Positions 44,380-54,174 of a DNA stretch of 64,000 bases are shown one piece after another; position 1 is the first letter of the stretch, and each line of letters starts with the position of its first letter. The DNA comes from an uncultured bacterium (GTDB lineage Bacteria; Edwardsbacteria; AC1; EtOH8), in NCBI GenBank assembly GCA_937863685.1, contig CALMGM010000005.1:1-64000 (forward strand), written 5' to 3'. The notes below the pieces were generated by a model. That model had not been told where the DNA came from. It worked only from the letters and a program-made list of their open reading frames with translations, and made no database searches. The translations under genes were made by a program, and so were the position numbers.

Positions 44380-46531
44380 TTATTTGTCCTCCCAACAATT
44401 GTTTACCACTTTCCTCGGGCTCCAACTGCAGATTCCCGGGAATAGTGAAACGGAATTCACTACCCCTGCCGGGCTGCGAGATCAATTTGATGGTTCCTCC
44501 ATAATATTCGACTATCTTCTTGACAATGGTCAACCCGATGCCAGTCGATTCAAACTCATCCCGGGGTTTAAGACTTTGGAATATTTTGAAGATCCGGTCG
44601 AAATGCTGTTCCTCGATGCCCAGACCGTTATCCGAAACCAGATACTCCCAATATCCTTCGGACTGTCGGCAGGAGATATTTACCAGACCATATTCCTTAT
44701 CATTATATTTTATGGCATTGCTGATCAGGTTCTGCATAATCTGGTTGAAATGGATCCGGTCGTATATTATCACCGGGAGTTCTCCGTTGATGGCTATCTC
44801 AATGTGATCCGGCGGGGACAAGAGATCGATTATCTGTCTGGTTTCTTCGTGGCTGTCTATCCGGCACATGGTCGGTTTCATCCTTCCCAGCCGGGAATAG
44901 GCCAGCACTCCTTCGATCAGATTATGCATTCTTTTGGTGCGCCCCAGCAAAAGCCCCACCTTTTCTTTCCCCTCTTCGTCCAGGATTTCTCTGTAATCTT
45001 CGCTCAGCCATTGTGCCAAGGATGATATGGCCCTTAACGGGGCTTTAAGGTCATGGGAGACAATATAAGCGAATTCCGCCAGCTCCCGATTGGCTTTCTG
45101 CAATTCCTGAAGCAAGGTCTCCTTGACCGATTCTTGATATTTGTTAATGGTTATATCGCTCACCACGCCATAGACCGTCACCTGGCCGCTTTGCTTGTCA
45201 AGGCTTGCCCTGCCGCTGTCTCTGACCCAGATGGACTCCCCGTCGCTCTTGGTAATGCGGTACTCCACCTGGCTATCCCATCCCTGCTTAAAATTCTCCA
45301 CCTGGACCCTGGCTGCGGCTCGATCCTCTGGATGGATGAGGTCATTTGCCCAAAATCCCCAATCCTCAAGGAATCGGGAATGGGGGTATCCCGTCAGCTT
45401 TTCCACGTTCGGTGAAATATAGGCGTTGGTCGGGATACCTTCCGATGAATAATTGGTCATATATATATGATCGCTTATCGAGGCGATCACCTTTCTGAAC
45501 CTTTCCTCGCTGGAAACCAAGGCGTTTTCCCATTTCTTCCTTTCGCTAACATCAGAATATATGAAAACGCTGCCGATGGTTCTGCCGGCATGGTCATTTA
45601 TAGCATTAATCCGCAGATATGTTTGGACTGTGCTGTTATCCTTCCTCTTAACCTCAACTTCGCCGGTCCAAGACCCTCCCTTTTTTACAATTTCCTGAAT
45701 GGTCTTTCCCATGGCCGAATCGCTGAATAAATGAGCAAACCCCCCGTATGCGTTGAGGCCGGAAACGGAAAAATTGAACAGGTTGTAAAAAGCTTTATTA
45801 TGGTACAAGTGGGTCCCGTCAATATCTTCGATGGCAATGGCATCGCTGGAACTTCTGACCGCCTGGCTGATCCTGAGCAGCTCATCTTCCGCTTTCTGTC
45901 TTTGGGCCATTTCGTTCTTAATTATTTGGCTCGTCTCCCGGAGTTTTAGATTATGTGCTTCGACAACCTTTTCTTCGTTCTCCATCACTTTGGCATAGTA
46001 ACAAACCAAGGCGGATTCTATCAAAAGGCTTGCCAGCATGTGTATGGTCGTTCCAAAATCGTAGGCTACAAAAATGCCTCTGGTCCGGGATGCTAACTGA
46101 AGCCCTAAAATAGAGATATACAAAATGCCCATCCATATTAATCCCCATCTTATTCCGTATAAAAAAAAGGATATGACGGGGAAAAAATAAATCCAGTAGA
46201 TACCGGTCCGGTTCGCACCGCCGGTGATGAAAAGGAATAGTATCAGACCCAGCAGGCAGCCCGTGCCAAGGGAGCTTGCCAACATTACATTTTTGCTGAA
46301 CCTGAGCACTATCAGATTCAAGATCATGAAACACCCCACTGCCAAGTCGGTCAATCCGATAAGATAATATCCTGAAATAATCCTGTCGGTGCCAAATCCC
46401 AGCAGGGTCAGGATTCCCAAAAAAGAAAGGGCATTGGCAAATTTGATCCGTCTTAAATAAGTACGGTCAACTACTTCGCCAAGCCCGCTGCTAACAAAAT
46501 CGTTCCAAATCTTTTCTAATTGCGTAACCAT
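44369..46531 (-). CDS. Membrane sensor histidine kinase with two PAS domains
   Basis: A 720-residue kinase: about six membrane segments in the first 190 residues (a MASE-like sensor), a coiled coil, two PAS/PAC modules (about 205-320 and 330-460), the phosphoacceptor FAYIVSHDLKAPLRAISS near 485 and a HATPase domain (NLISNAIKYND, DNGLGIEEQHF, GIGLTIVKKIVE). The ligand cannot be told. The first gene of kinase, response regulator and HD-GYP. Confidence 0.93.
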   Translation of the reverse strand: MVTQLEKIWNDFVSSGLGEVVDRTYLRRIKFANALSFLGILTLLGFGTDRIISGYYLIGLTDLAVGCFMILNLIVLRFSKNVMLASSLGTGCLLGLILFLFITGGANRTGIYWIYFFPVISFFLYGIRWGLIWMGILYISILGLQLASRTRGIFVAYDFGTTIHMLASLLIESALVCYYAKVMENEEKVVEAHNLKLRETSQIIKNEMAQRQKAEDELLRISQAVRSSSDAIAIEDIDGTHLYHNKAFYNLFNFSVSGLNAYGGFAHLFSDSAMGKTIQEIVKKGGSWTGEVEVKRKDNSTVQTYLRINAINDHAGRTIGSVFIYSDVSERKKWENALVSSEERFRKVIASISDHIYMTNYSSEGIPTNAYISPNVEKLTGYPHSRFLEDWGFWANDLIHPEDRAAARVQVENFKQGWDSQVEYRITKSDGESIWVRDSGRASLDKQSGQVTVYGVVSDITINKYQESVKETLLQELQKANRELAEFAYIVSHDLKAPLRAISSLAQWLSEDYREILDEEGKEKVGLLLGRTKRMHNLIEGVLAYSRLGRMKPTMCRIDSHEETRQIIDLLSPPDHIEIAINGELPVIIYDRIHFNQIMQNLISNAIKYNDKEYGLVNISCRQSEGYWEYLVSDNGLGIEEQHFDRIFKIFQSLKPRDEFESTGIGLTIVKKIVEYYGGTIKLISQPGRGSEFRFTIPGNLQLEPEESGKQLLGGQINEK

Positions 46532-46560
46532 AATACGCTTATACCATCTTCATTGGAATA

Positions 46561-46589
46561 ACTATACAATTTATACGTCACAATTTCAA
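46561..46589 (-). promoter_or_regulatory. Promoter of the kinase operon
   Basis: On the minus strand TTGAAA (46589-46584) and TATAGT (46566-46561) are spaced by 17 bases, 30 bases before the ATG. Confidence 0.6.
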
Positions 46590-46596
46590 GTAAGAA

Positions 46597-48210
46597 ATGA
46601 AAATATTTACTTGTGCAAAATGTTTCATGGATTTGGGACTTGTATTCCCGGGTCGAAATATATTATTATTGATTATGCTCTATAGAAGCGATAAATATTG
46701 TCCGGCTAATATCCCGTTCTATTTCCTGTCTTTGGTTTCCCTTGCTGGGGTATTGATCCTTCTCTGGCTTACCCGATGGGGCATTGCCATAAATAATGAC
46801 TCCACGGTATACCTGGCTTCGGCCCTTAACTATTCCCGAGGCGCCGGGCTGAGTGAATGGGCCGACGTCGGTCAGCTGAAGCCCATGACCCATTTCCCTC
46901 CCCTATACCCCCTTCTGTTGGCTTATGCCTACAAGCTTGGCTTAGACATACTAGTTGCATCAAGATGGCTGAACGCTCTCCTTTTTGGATCCAATATATA
47001 TTTAGCCGGTCTTCTTTCATCAAAACTGGGCAGGTGGAAAAGCTCTGCCTTTATTTCACCTTTGTTTTTCCTTTTTTCCACCCATTTATTGCTTATTCAC
47101 ATGATGGCCATTTCCGAACCGCTTTTTATTTTGCTCGCACTACTTGGGTTCTGGTTCTTTATACAGTATATGGAGAACCCTTCATTTTCCGCACTTTTAC
47201 TCTCGGGACTTTTCTTGGGCCTGGCTTCGCTTTCACGTTACATAGGTGTCGCCTTTATAATAGCGGAAGTTATTATTCTTTTATCATTAAGGAAGACGGC
47301 AAACAAAACAACCGCTCTTCGCCTCATTTCATTCATTTCCGTTTCCTTTTCCGGAATAGCCCTCTGGGTAGTAAGGAATATTTGCCGCACTTCTTCAACT
47401 GCCGATCGCTCATTTGATATATATCCGGTGGCTAAACTTTCTTTGCTTAAGGGCGTTCAGACGATCCTGTGGTGGTTGATGTTAGAAATAGATATGAATT
47501 TTATTGGTTTTATGAGATTTATTTTATTTGCCGTTATATTGGTTTTCATATTTAAGCATTGGTCTTCCAGGGTAAAATCCGTTCCCCGCAAAAGGATTCC
47601 GGCGATATTCCCCAAGCCTGTTGTTTTTATTATTCTGTGTCTGGCCTCCTATCTATCAATGCTATTTGTAGCAATAATATTTTTCGATCCTGCCATCACG
47701 CTTGATTATCGCATACTTTCGCCTGTTTACATTTTACTGCTTCTAATATTTCCCATGACGCTGAAATCCATTAAATTGAACCTGCTTTTGATGTTAGTTA
47801 TCGCGCTTTGGACGGCATCCGCTGTAGCCTATGAGATCTGCTGGGGAATAGATGTTACAACGTCTGTAAAATGGAATGCTTATCAGCGCTTTAACTGGCG
47901 TAAAATGGAATCGCTTGCCTTGCTGGGCCGCCTGCCGGATGATGCCGTTTATCTTACAAATGACCCAGAGCTTTTATATGCCCTATCGGGAAAAATTCCC
48001 GTCCTTTTAAACCGGGATAAGCTTTTAACTCTGATCAATCCTGAAGTTACCAGTCCTTTGACAAAAATAAAGCCGGACACTTATCTGGTCTTTTTCAAAC
48101 AGAAGGTCTCTAAGCCATTTCTACCCGATGTTAACGACATCATTAAGATCCCAGATCGGTTAATTGTAAATGATTCTCCTCAAATCAGTATTTACCTAAT
48201 AAAACCCTGA
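46597..48210 (+). CDS. Polytopic membrane protein, PMT-type glycosyltransferase-like
   Basis: A 537-residue membrane protein with about ten hydrophobic segments and a C-terminal periplasmic-type tail of ~90 residues. The first loop contains INNDSTVYLASALNYSRGAG and MTHFPPLYPLLLA, in the place where GT-C/PMT-type glycosyltransferases carry their acidic catalytic motif (here NND). It probably uses a polyprenyl-linked sugar at the outer face of the inner membrane. The start is uncertain: a shorter version from 46675 is equally possible, and neither has a good ribosome site. Confidence 0.65.
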   Translation: MKIFTCAKCFMDLGLVFPGRNILLLIMLYRSDKYCPANIPFYFLSLVSLAGVLILLWLTRWGIAINNDSTVYLASALNYSRGAGLSEWADVGQLKPMTHFPPLYPLLLAYAYKLGLDILVASRWLNALLFGSNIYLAGLLSSKLGRWKSSAFISPLFFLFSTHLLLIHMMAISEPLFILLALLGFWFFIQYMENPSFSALLLSGLFLGLASLSRYIGVAFIIAEVIILLSLRKTANKTTALRLISFISVSFSGIALWVVRNICRTSSTADRSFDIYPVAKLSLLKGVQTILWWLMLEIDMNFIGFMRFILFAVILVFIFKHWSSRVKSVPRKRIPAIFPKPVVFIILCLASYLSMLFVAIIFFDPAITLDYRILSPVYILLLLIFPMTLKSIKLNLLLMLVIALWTASAVAYEICWGIDVTTSVKWNAYQRFNWRKMESLALLGRLPDDAVYLTNDPELLYALSGKIPVLLNRDKLLTLINPEVTSPLTKIKPDTYLVFFKQKVSKPFLPDVNDIIKIPDRLIVNDSPQISIYLIKP

Positions 48211-48236
48211 CATTTCCTGTCCCTTGATAGAACCTA

Positions 48237-48265
48237 TTGTTTTTTTAAGTAAAATGTTATATACT
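48237..48265 (+). promoter_or_regulatory. Promoter of the LolA-like gene
   Basis: TTGTTT (48237-48242) and TATACT (48260-48265) are spaced by 17 bases, 40-50 bases before the ATG. Confidence 0.45.
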
Positions 48266-48314
48266 ACCAAACTGGTGATATTTAATTAACCATAAATAAT
48301 TATCGGAGGATTTC

Positions 48315-49115
48315 ATGAAGAACAGGTTATTTTTACTGTCCTTGACCGCCATATTGATATCCCTTTCCGCGGCCAGGGCTACGGCTCAGGATATCACTGA
48401 GCTGGCCCAAAAATTCCAGGATCGATACGGCAAGCTGGAAAATCAGATCAAAGATATGACCATGGTCCAGGAGATAACCATGATTAGCAAAGACGGCAAC
48501 ATCGTAAGTGATGTCCTCTACTACTATAAAGGCGATAAATTCAGGATGGACACCAAGACCAATACCGGTAAGGAAAAAGGCATGAAAATGGAAACGACGA
48601 TACTTTTCGACGGCACCGACATGTGGATGATAGCTCCTTTTATGGGTAAAAAGAAGATATCCGATAAAGAGCAGACAAAATACCAAAAGGACAAATCATG
48701 GAAATGGTGGGCGGATCTAGCTAAGAATGGCAAGATCACCGGAACGGAAAAGATCGGCGACCGTAATTGTTTTATCATAGAATATGTTTCTGCTAAAAAG
48801 GACGAGCAGGCTCCTTTTGATAAAATATGGATAGATATGGACAATCTGGTACAGGTCAAGGCTGAAATGACAGTCGAAAAGAAGAAAAAGGCCATTGCCC
48901 TTTATTCCGATTTCCGCAAGGTTCCCGGAAACTGGGAGATGCCCTTCAAGACAGAATTTTTCTATGAAAAAGATAAACAACCAATTTCGATTATCATTGT
49001 CAAATCGGTGGATATCAACAAGGGCGTTGATGATGCCCTGTTTGAGATAGGCAAGACAGAAAAGAAGGCCGGATTCAAGGATATGTTCAAGGGAATGGTT
49101 CCCGGAGGACAATGA
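48315..49115 (+). CDS. LolA-like outer-membrane lipoprotein-sorting protein
   Basis: A 266-residue periplasmic protein: signal peptide (MKNRLFLLSLTAILISLSAA), then LAQKFQDRYGKLENQIKDMT and beta strands with DVLYYYKGDKFRMD, LFDGTDMWMIAPFMGKKKI and WIDMDNLVQVKAEM. This half-barrel pattern is typical of LolA/LolB- and YjdB-like lipid carriers of environmental bacteria. GGAGG sits eight bases before the ATG. It is probably involved in lipoprotein or lipid transport; the cargo is unknown. Confidence 0.75.
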   Translation: MKNRLFLLSLTAILISLSAARATAQDITELAQKFQDRYGKLENQIKDMTMVQEITMISKDGNIVSDVLYYYKGDKFRMDTKTNTGKEKGMKMETTILFDGTDMWMIAPFMGKKKISDKEQTKYQKDKSWKWWADLAKNGKITGTEKIGDRNCFIIEYVSAKKDEQAPFDKIWIDMDNLVQVKAEMTVEKKKKAIALYSDFRKVPGNWEMPFKTEFFYEKDKQPISIIIVKSVDINKGVDDALFEIGKTEKKAGFKDMFKGMVPGGQ

Positions 49116-49130
49116 TATTGGCTTAAGGGG

Positions 49131-49161
49131 AAGAGGTCCGGTCATAATGACCGGACCTCTT
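49131..49161. terminator. Bidirectional terminator
   Basis: AAGAGGTCCGGTCA and its exact complement pair around TAA, with T-rich DNA on the plus side. It overlaps the last base pairs of mnmA. Confidence 0.82.
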
Positions 49162-50227
49162 ATTTTATAAAACCGCCTCCGATCACCAGATTGCCCCGAT
49201 AGAAAACAGCCGATTGCCCGGGTGTTATGGCCCTTTGTTTTTCAAGAAATATGATTCGGGCGGTTTTACCATCAAGAGGTTTTATAACAGCGGCAGAGCC
49301 TTTGTGTTGATTTCTTATCTTTACTGAAGCTTTAACCTGGCGTTGAGGAGCCTTTATGAACCAATTCACATCACTAACATCCATGACGTCTTTATAAAGG
49401 TATCTGTCATCCCCTACGATCACCAGATCCTTTGAAGGATCAAGACCGATCACATATAGCGGTCTCCCCAAGGCAATTCCCAGTCTCTCCCGCTGCCCTA
49501 TGGTATAATTGACTATCCCCCGGTGCCGACCCAGGATTTTACCGTTTATGTCAATTATATCCCCGTCCGAGGAGATCATGTTGTTTTTCAGATACTGACT
49601 GTAATGTCCCTGAGGAACAAAGCATATCTCCTGGCTTTCCGGCTTATCGGATGATTCTATCCCGAGATCTGCCGCTATCTCCCTGATCTTTTGTTTTTCA
49701 TAAGAACCTAACGGGAACAAAGCGTGTTCCAATTGTTTCTGGCTCAGCATCCACAAAAAATAGGATTGATCCTTATCAATGTCCCTGGCTTTTGCCAGGA
49801 TAAGTCTCCCCTGTCTTTCATGTATTTGGGCATAATGGCCGGTAGTCAACTGATCGCAGCCCATTTCTTTTGCCGATTCCATCAACAAGCCGAATTTGAC
49901 TGTTTTATTGCATATCACGCATGGATTGGGCGTCCGGGCTTTGGTATATTCGCTTAGAAAATTGCTTATCACCTTTTGCTCAAATTCCTTCTCGCAATCG
50001 ATCACCCGATGTTCTATGCCCAACATTGCTGCCGTCCTTTGGGCTGAATTTATGGCTTCATCGGCACAATAACCGGTTGATGAATGAGCGATTGAAGAAG
50101 GAAAAAGCTTCATGGTCAATCCGATGACCCTGAAGCCCTTTTTCAACATCAACGCCGCCGCCACGCTGCTATCCACCCCTCCGGACATGGCTACTGCCAC
50201 TGTAATATTTATATTTCTCGTTGACAT
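49160..50227 (-). CDS. mnmA: tRNA-specific 2-thiouridylase
   Basis: A 355-residue MnmA making the 2-thiouridine at position 34 of tRNA. The PP-loop AVAMSGGVDSSVAA lies near residue 10, the first catalytic Cys in NPCVICNK near 105, and the second in ESQEICFVP near 200. The ATG at 50227 is chosen; five residues more with a TTG start are possible. It comes 30 bases after the HIT gene, at the end of a long co-directional run. Confidence 0.97.
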   Translation of the reverse strand: MSTRNINITVAVAMSGGVDSSVAAALMLKKGFRVIGLTMKLFPSSIAHSSTGYCADEAINSAQRTAAMLGIEHRVIDCEKEFEQKVISNFLSEYTKARTPNPCVICNKTVKFGLLMESAKEMGCDQLTTGHYAQIHERQGRLILAKARDIDKDQSYFLWMLSQKQLEHALFPLGSYEKQKIREIAADLGIESSDKPESQEICFVPQGHYSQYLKNNMISSDGDIIDINGKILGRHRGIVNYTIGQRERLGIALGRPLYVIGLDPSKDLVIVGDDRYLYKDVMDVSDVNWFIKAPQRQVKASVKIRNQHKGSAAVIKPLDGKTARIIFLEKQRAITPGQSAVFYRGNLVIGGGFIK

Positions 50228-50271
50228 GTATCCAATGCACAATCATCAATCAGAATATTTATTTTTGCATT

Positions 50272-50781
50272 TTATTGTTTTGTATTCTTATTGATATTAT
50301 CCAATTCCCTTTTCAGTTTTTTATAGGTATCTTCCAAGGCTTCCGAGACCACTTTTGTATCGGCCAGTACCGGCATGAAATTGGTGTCACCGTTCCAGCG
50401 CGGCACCAGATGCAGATGGACATGATCCTCTATCCCAGCCCCCGCCACCCGGCCCAGGTTGAATCCCAGGTTGTAGCCTTGCGGCTTCATCACTGCCGAC
50501 ATGGCCTTTTGGCAAGCCTGGGCCAGCTGCATGATATCAAGAAGCTCCGCATCGTTCAGGGCGGGAAAATCTCCCACATGACGGTAGGGCGCGATCATCA
50601 GATGCCCATTGTTGTAGGGAAAGATGTTCATTATAACGAATGCTTTCTGGCCTCGGTACAGAATGTAATTCCTCTGGTCGGCCTTGCCTGCTGGCTTATT
50701 GCAGAAGATACAGCCCCTTTGGTTTTTATCAGCCGCACCGGTGATATATTTCATACGCCAGGGCGCCCACAGCTTTTTCAT
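50272..50781 (-). CDS. HIT-family protein, Ap4A-phosphorylase-like
   Basis: A 169-residue HIT protein: CIFCNKPAGKAD near residue 23, NGHLMIAPYRHVGDF near 55 and the triad HVHLHLVPRW near 118. This form is often annotated as an Ap4A phosphorylase or hydrolase. Its start overlaps the HAD stop by 4 bases (ATGA), so they are translationally coupled. Confidence 0.9.
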   Translation of the reverse strand: MKKLWAPWRMKYITGAADKNQRGCIFCNKPAGKADQRNYILYRGQKAFVIMNIFPYNNGHLMIAPYRHVGDFPALNDAELLDIMQLAQACQKAMSAVMKPQGYNLGFNLGRVAGAGIEDHVHLHLVPRWNGDTNFMPVLADTKVVSEALEDTYKKLKRELDNINKNTKQ

Positions 50782-51572
50782 CCGGCCACCTCCTGTTTTG
50801 CCGATATTGATTCAATTGCCTGCGGAAGCTCCTCAAGATCTGTTATGACGGCATCCGGTTCATACTCCGAGCCCTTATAAGACTGATCTATCCCTGTTAT
50901 CCGCAGGTAGCTTTCGATATAAAGTCTTTCATAATTGTCCGCCGGCTGATAATCCATCAGGCGGTAGTCCATATTCAGCCAGACGGTCCTCATCCCGGCC
51001 ATTCTGGCAGGGCGGACATCATTATCTACCCGGTCCCCTACCATCAGGCATTGCTCCGGCCTGGCTCCAACCAATTCTACAGCATACCGGTATATTTCCG
51101 GATCCGGTTTGTGATAGCCGACCACATCGCTGATTATGATATGTTTAAAATATCCTTCCAACCGGTATCTTTTCAGCTCATCCATGGCCATAGGAGGCTG
51201 ATTGGCAATTATCCCCAGGCTGTATTTTTTCTGAAGAATTGTTAACGTGTCAAATATGCCCCTTACTGGATAATTCGAACCAGGATAGACCGGCAGCCAT
51301 TGATTTACAGCCCGGTCCACTATTTTCTTATCAATATGCCCGGCAAATTTATCGACGATCATTTTCCTGGGATTCTTCTCAGGAGAGTTTTTCTCCAGCA
51401 GCTTCTCCCTTTCCCTGAGCACCTCCTCAAATGACAGACCGAGCCCGCCTTCTTTCAAGACCAGATAAAAATATCTCCAGATCCTGGCCAATAGGGGCAG
51501 GTCGTAAAATATGACATTCCCCATATCAAGGAACACCCATTTCCGTCCGTTGCCGTTTCCCTGGGTATCCAT
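50778..51572 (-). CDS. HAD-superfamily hydrolase
   Basis: A 264-residue haloacid-dehalogenase-type hydrolase. Motif I (FLDMGNVIF) has Asp-Met-Gly, so the second Asp is replaced by Gly, as seen in some HAD subgroups. Motif II lies in LGIIANQPP, then HKPDPEIYRYA and the motif IV MVGDRVDNDVRPARMAGM. The reaction is probably a phosphatase. The start overlaps the endonuclease Q stop by one base (TGATG). Confidence 0.85.
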   Translation of the reverse strand: MDTQGNGNGRKWVFLDMGNVIFYDLPLLARIWRYFYLVLKEGGLGLSFEEVLREREKLLEKNSPEKNPRKMIVDKFAGHIDKKIVDRAVNQWLPVYPGSNYPVRGIFDTLTILQKKYSLGIIANQPPMAMDELKRYRLEGYFKHIIISDVVGYHKPDPEIYRYAVELVGARPEQCLMVGDRVDNDVRPARMAGMRTVWLNMDYRLMDYQPADNYERLYIESYLRITGIDQSYKGSEYEPDAVITDLEELPQAIESISAKQEVAG

Positions 51573-52822
51573 CAAAATATCTCCAGCTGTTCTTCCGGAT
51601 CATTGGTCTTATGGGACTGGCGGCGGTCCCCGTCAAATATGTTCAGCTTCCCGTACTCCCCGTCATAACCGGGGGTGATGGTGACCTTCCCCTGCCGCAC
51701 TCTGACAATCCCGTCGGCCACTTTGTTATTGGTCGCTTCGTTCAGTTCGGATTTGGTGGCCTCCAGCAAAACGGTGAATTCGTTGCCAAAAGCTTTTACC
51801 AGCTTGTGGTATTCATGCAGGACCGCTTGAGTCCCGGTTCCCTGTCCGAAGGCCATGGCTATTATCTCCTCCAGCGGCACCAGATGCCTGAAGGGAACGG
51901 CGTTGGCCGGCTTTATCCCCGGCAGTCTGTCGGACAACTCTTCGATCCGGTGCATAACCCCGATGGTCAGCTTTTTGTCGCAAACCGGACATTTGTTATC
52001 TCCGTCCCTGGCTTCTTTTGGTGCCAGGCGGCAAAGGCACTTGCGATGCCCGTCATGGAAATATTTTCCCTCCTCGGGAAAGTATTCAATGGTATACAAA
52101 AACCGGGATATATCCTGACGCTTCAGGGCCTGGCAAATGGCCCTGTAATCCATATCGCAGTCAAAAACATTAGCCTCCCTTCCCAGCCGTGGCGGGCTGT
52201 GGGCGTCTGAATTGGATATCAGGGAATGCTTGTCCAAACCAGTCAGCCGCCAGTTCATGGAAGGATCGGAGGAAAGCCCCGTCTCCAGCACATGGATGTT
52301 CTCGGTCTGGTCCTCATAGCATTCCTCCAAACTGTCGAAACCGAAAGTTGCCCCGAACAGGGAGAAATGGGGCGTCCAGATATGGGCCGGGATCACCAGG
52401 CAGTCCGGGGATATATCCATCACCAGTTCGACCAGACGTGACGCATAAAGGGTCACTATGGGGCGGCCGTCCATCGAAAGATCGGAATAGCGCTTCAACT
52501 GGCGGTTGATTCCCTCAACCACCTCAAACGAAGGTGCGAAGATAATATTGTGGACCTTGCGGCTCCTGCTGTCCTTGGTGAATATGTTGCATACCTCGGC
52601 GGTCAGCATGAAGTCGACCCCCCGGTAGTGATAGATGCCATTGTCCCTGGATTCCAGCTTGAACCTCAGTTCCTTAAGCCAGGCAGGATGAGTGAAATCG
52701 CCGCTGCCCAAAAGCCCCAGTCCCTTGTATTGGGCCCATTCGGCAATATGTTCCAGGTCCATATCCGGGCTGGTGGCCCGGCTGTACTTGGAATGGATAT
52801 GCAGGTCGGCAATGAAACGCAT
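51572..52822 (-). CDS. Endonuclease Q-like (PHP domain plus zinc module)
   Basis: A 416-residue protein with an N-terminal PHP domain (ADLHIHSKYSRATSPDM, GSGDFTHPAWL, PAHIWTPHF, SNSDAHSPPRLGREANVFD) and a Cys-rich zinc module near residue 265 (CLCRLAP ... CPVCDKK). This layout is that of endonuclease Q, which cleaves DNA 5' to uracil, hypoxanthine, xanthine and AP sites; it was described in Thermococcales and a few bacteria. The metal-binding His and Asp are intact. It leads the tight cluster endoQ, HAD, HIT. Related PHP proteins of other function cannot be fully ruled out. Confidence 0.85.
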   Translation of the reverse strand: MRFIADLHIHSKYSRATSPDMDLEHIAEWAQYKGLGLLGSGDFTHPAWLKELRFKLESRDNGIYHYRGVDFMLTAEVCNIFTKDSRSRKVHNIIFAPSFEVVEGINRQLKRYSDLSMDGRPIVTLYASRLVELVMDISPDCLVIPAHIWTPHFSLFGATFGFDSLEECYEDQTENIHVLETGLSSDPSMNWRLTGLDKHSLISNSDAHSPPRLGREANVFDCDMDYRAICQALKRQDISRFLYTIEYFPEEGKYFHDGHRKCLCRLAPKEARDGDNKCPVCDKKLTIGVMHRIEELSDRLPGIKPANAVPFRHLVPLEEIIAMAFGQGTGTQAVLHEYHKLVKAFGNEFTVLLEATKSELNEATNNKVADGIVRVRQGKVTITPGYDGEYGKLNIFDGDRRQSHKTNDPEEQLEIF

Positions 52823-52823
52823 T

Positions 52824-53576
52824 TTATATCTTATAAGCTATTAAAGTGACCCTGATGGTATTTGGTTGTGGCGGTTCTGTGGTCAGATGCCTGAATACTT
52901 CTATCTTTCCAAAACCGGCCGTTTCAAGCATCTTCCCGACCTCATCCAGAGCGAAAGCCTTTTCCCGATGAAACTCATCGATCCTTCGGTATCCCTTGCC
53001 CTGAGGAGTGAACAGGGTCAGCGACAGGTTGGCATAACGGTTGACCAGATCGTAATTGTTTCTCCAGATGGAGACCACCCCTCCGGCCTCTTTTACTTCC
53101 AGCTTTCTGTCCCAGTATCTGGTGAGGGCAAAGATGGTGTTCAGATCGAATATAAAGGCCCCCGGCTGTGACAAGGCCTTATGTGCGCATTTACAGGCGC
53201 TCTGGAAGTCTTTTTCATTCAGCAGATAATTCATGCTGTCGAACAGGCAGGTCACCGCCTTGGTTTTCTTTTTGACGGAGAATTTCCGGATATCGCCGGG
53301 GAAATATCTTATATTAAGATTGGTTTTCTTGGCTTTGGCCTCGGCAGCCTCCAGCATCCCCGGAGAGAGGTCCATCCCGCTTACTTTATATCCTCCCCGG
53401 GCAAAGAATATGGCTGACGTTCCTGTGCCGCAAGCCATGTCCAGCAGCGAGCTGCCTTTGGCTACGCCCGCCCGGTCAAGCAGATGCATTATATAGTCGG
53501 TCCACTCTTGATAATCCACCTCCTGCATCAGCAGGTCGTAATAGGGCGATATATCGGCAAAGGGATTCATGACCAT
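52824..53576 (-). CDS. SAM-dependent class I methyltransferase
   Basis: A 250-residue methyltransferase with SAM motif I LLDMACGTGTSAIFFARGG near residue 42, DLSPGMLEAAEAKA near 68 and FDLNTIFALTRYW near 145. The substrate is unknown. It ends one base before the endonuclease Q start and starts eight bases after iorB, so it belongs to the same transcript. Confidence 0.85.
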   Translation of the reverse strand: MVMNPFADISPYYDLLMQEVDYQEWTDYIMHLLDRAGVAKGSSLLDMACGTGTSAIFFARGGYKVSGMDLSPGMLEAAEAKAKKTNLNIRYFPGDIRKFSVKKKTKAVTCLFDSMNYLLNEKDFQSACKCAHKALSQPGAFIFDLNTIFALTRYWDRKLEVKEAGGVVSIWRNNYDLVNRYANLSLTLFTPQGKGYRRIDEFHREKAFALDEVGKMLETAGFGKIEVFRHLTTEPPQPNTIRVTLIAYKI

Positions 53577-53584
53577 CCTGCCTG

Positions 53585-54160
53585 TTATTGCTGACTGTAT
53601 CCCGATTCAAAGGCCTTTTTATTCAGTTCCACAGTCTTGGCCGGAACCCTCCGGGAGATGACCTCTTGCCATTTACCGGGAGCCAGTTCTAGTTTCCTGG
53701 CCAGAGCCCCTAAAAGAACTGTATTGACAGCCTTGGCGCTGCCAGACTTCTCGGCCAGTTCCATACCGGGGCAAAGCAATATGTCCTTCACCTGTTGTTT
53801 GATCCTCTCCACGACATCGACCGGATATTCCGCCTGCCCGGTGGCCACCGACATAGGGATCACCTGCTGCCGATTGATGATCAGGCAACCGCCGGCTTTC
53901 AGGAATTGCAGATACCGGGCGGTCTCCATCTCCTCAAATGACAATATGACATCGGCCTCCCCCTGGCGGATCAGCGGGGAGTTGACCTTCTGGCCGAACC
54001 GGACGTGGCTGACCACGCTGCCGCCCCGCTGGGCCATACCGTGGACCTCGCTCTTCTTGGCGTCGAACCCGCTGGCAATGGCGGTCTCGGCGATGATGTC
54101 CCCGGCCAGCAGCACCCCCTGCCCGCCCACCCCGCAGATCAATATATTTACAGTTTTCAT
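53585..54160 (-). CDS. iorB: Indolepyruvate:ferredoxin oxidoreductase, beta subunit
   Basis: A 191-residue gamma/beta-type subunit with ILICGVGGQGVLLAGDII at the N-terminus, SEVHGMAQRGGSVVSHVRFG and DVILSFEEMETARYL. With IorA it oxidatively decarboxylates arylpyruvates from aromatic amino acids to acyl-CoA, giving reduced ferredoxin. The second of two consecutive ATG codons is chosen, five bases after AAAGGAGC. Confidence 0.94.
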   Translation of the reverse strand: MKTVNILICGVGGQGVLLAGDIIAETAIASGFDAKKSEVHGMAQRGGSVVSHVRFGQKVNSPLIRQGEADVILSFEEMETARYLQFLKAGGCLIINRQQVIPMSVATGQAEYPVDVVERIKQQVKDILLCPGMELAEKSGSAKAVNTVLLGALARKLELAPGKWQEVISRRVPAKTVELNKKAFESGYSQQ

Positions 54161-54174
54161 CATTGCTCCTTTTG

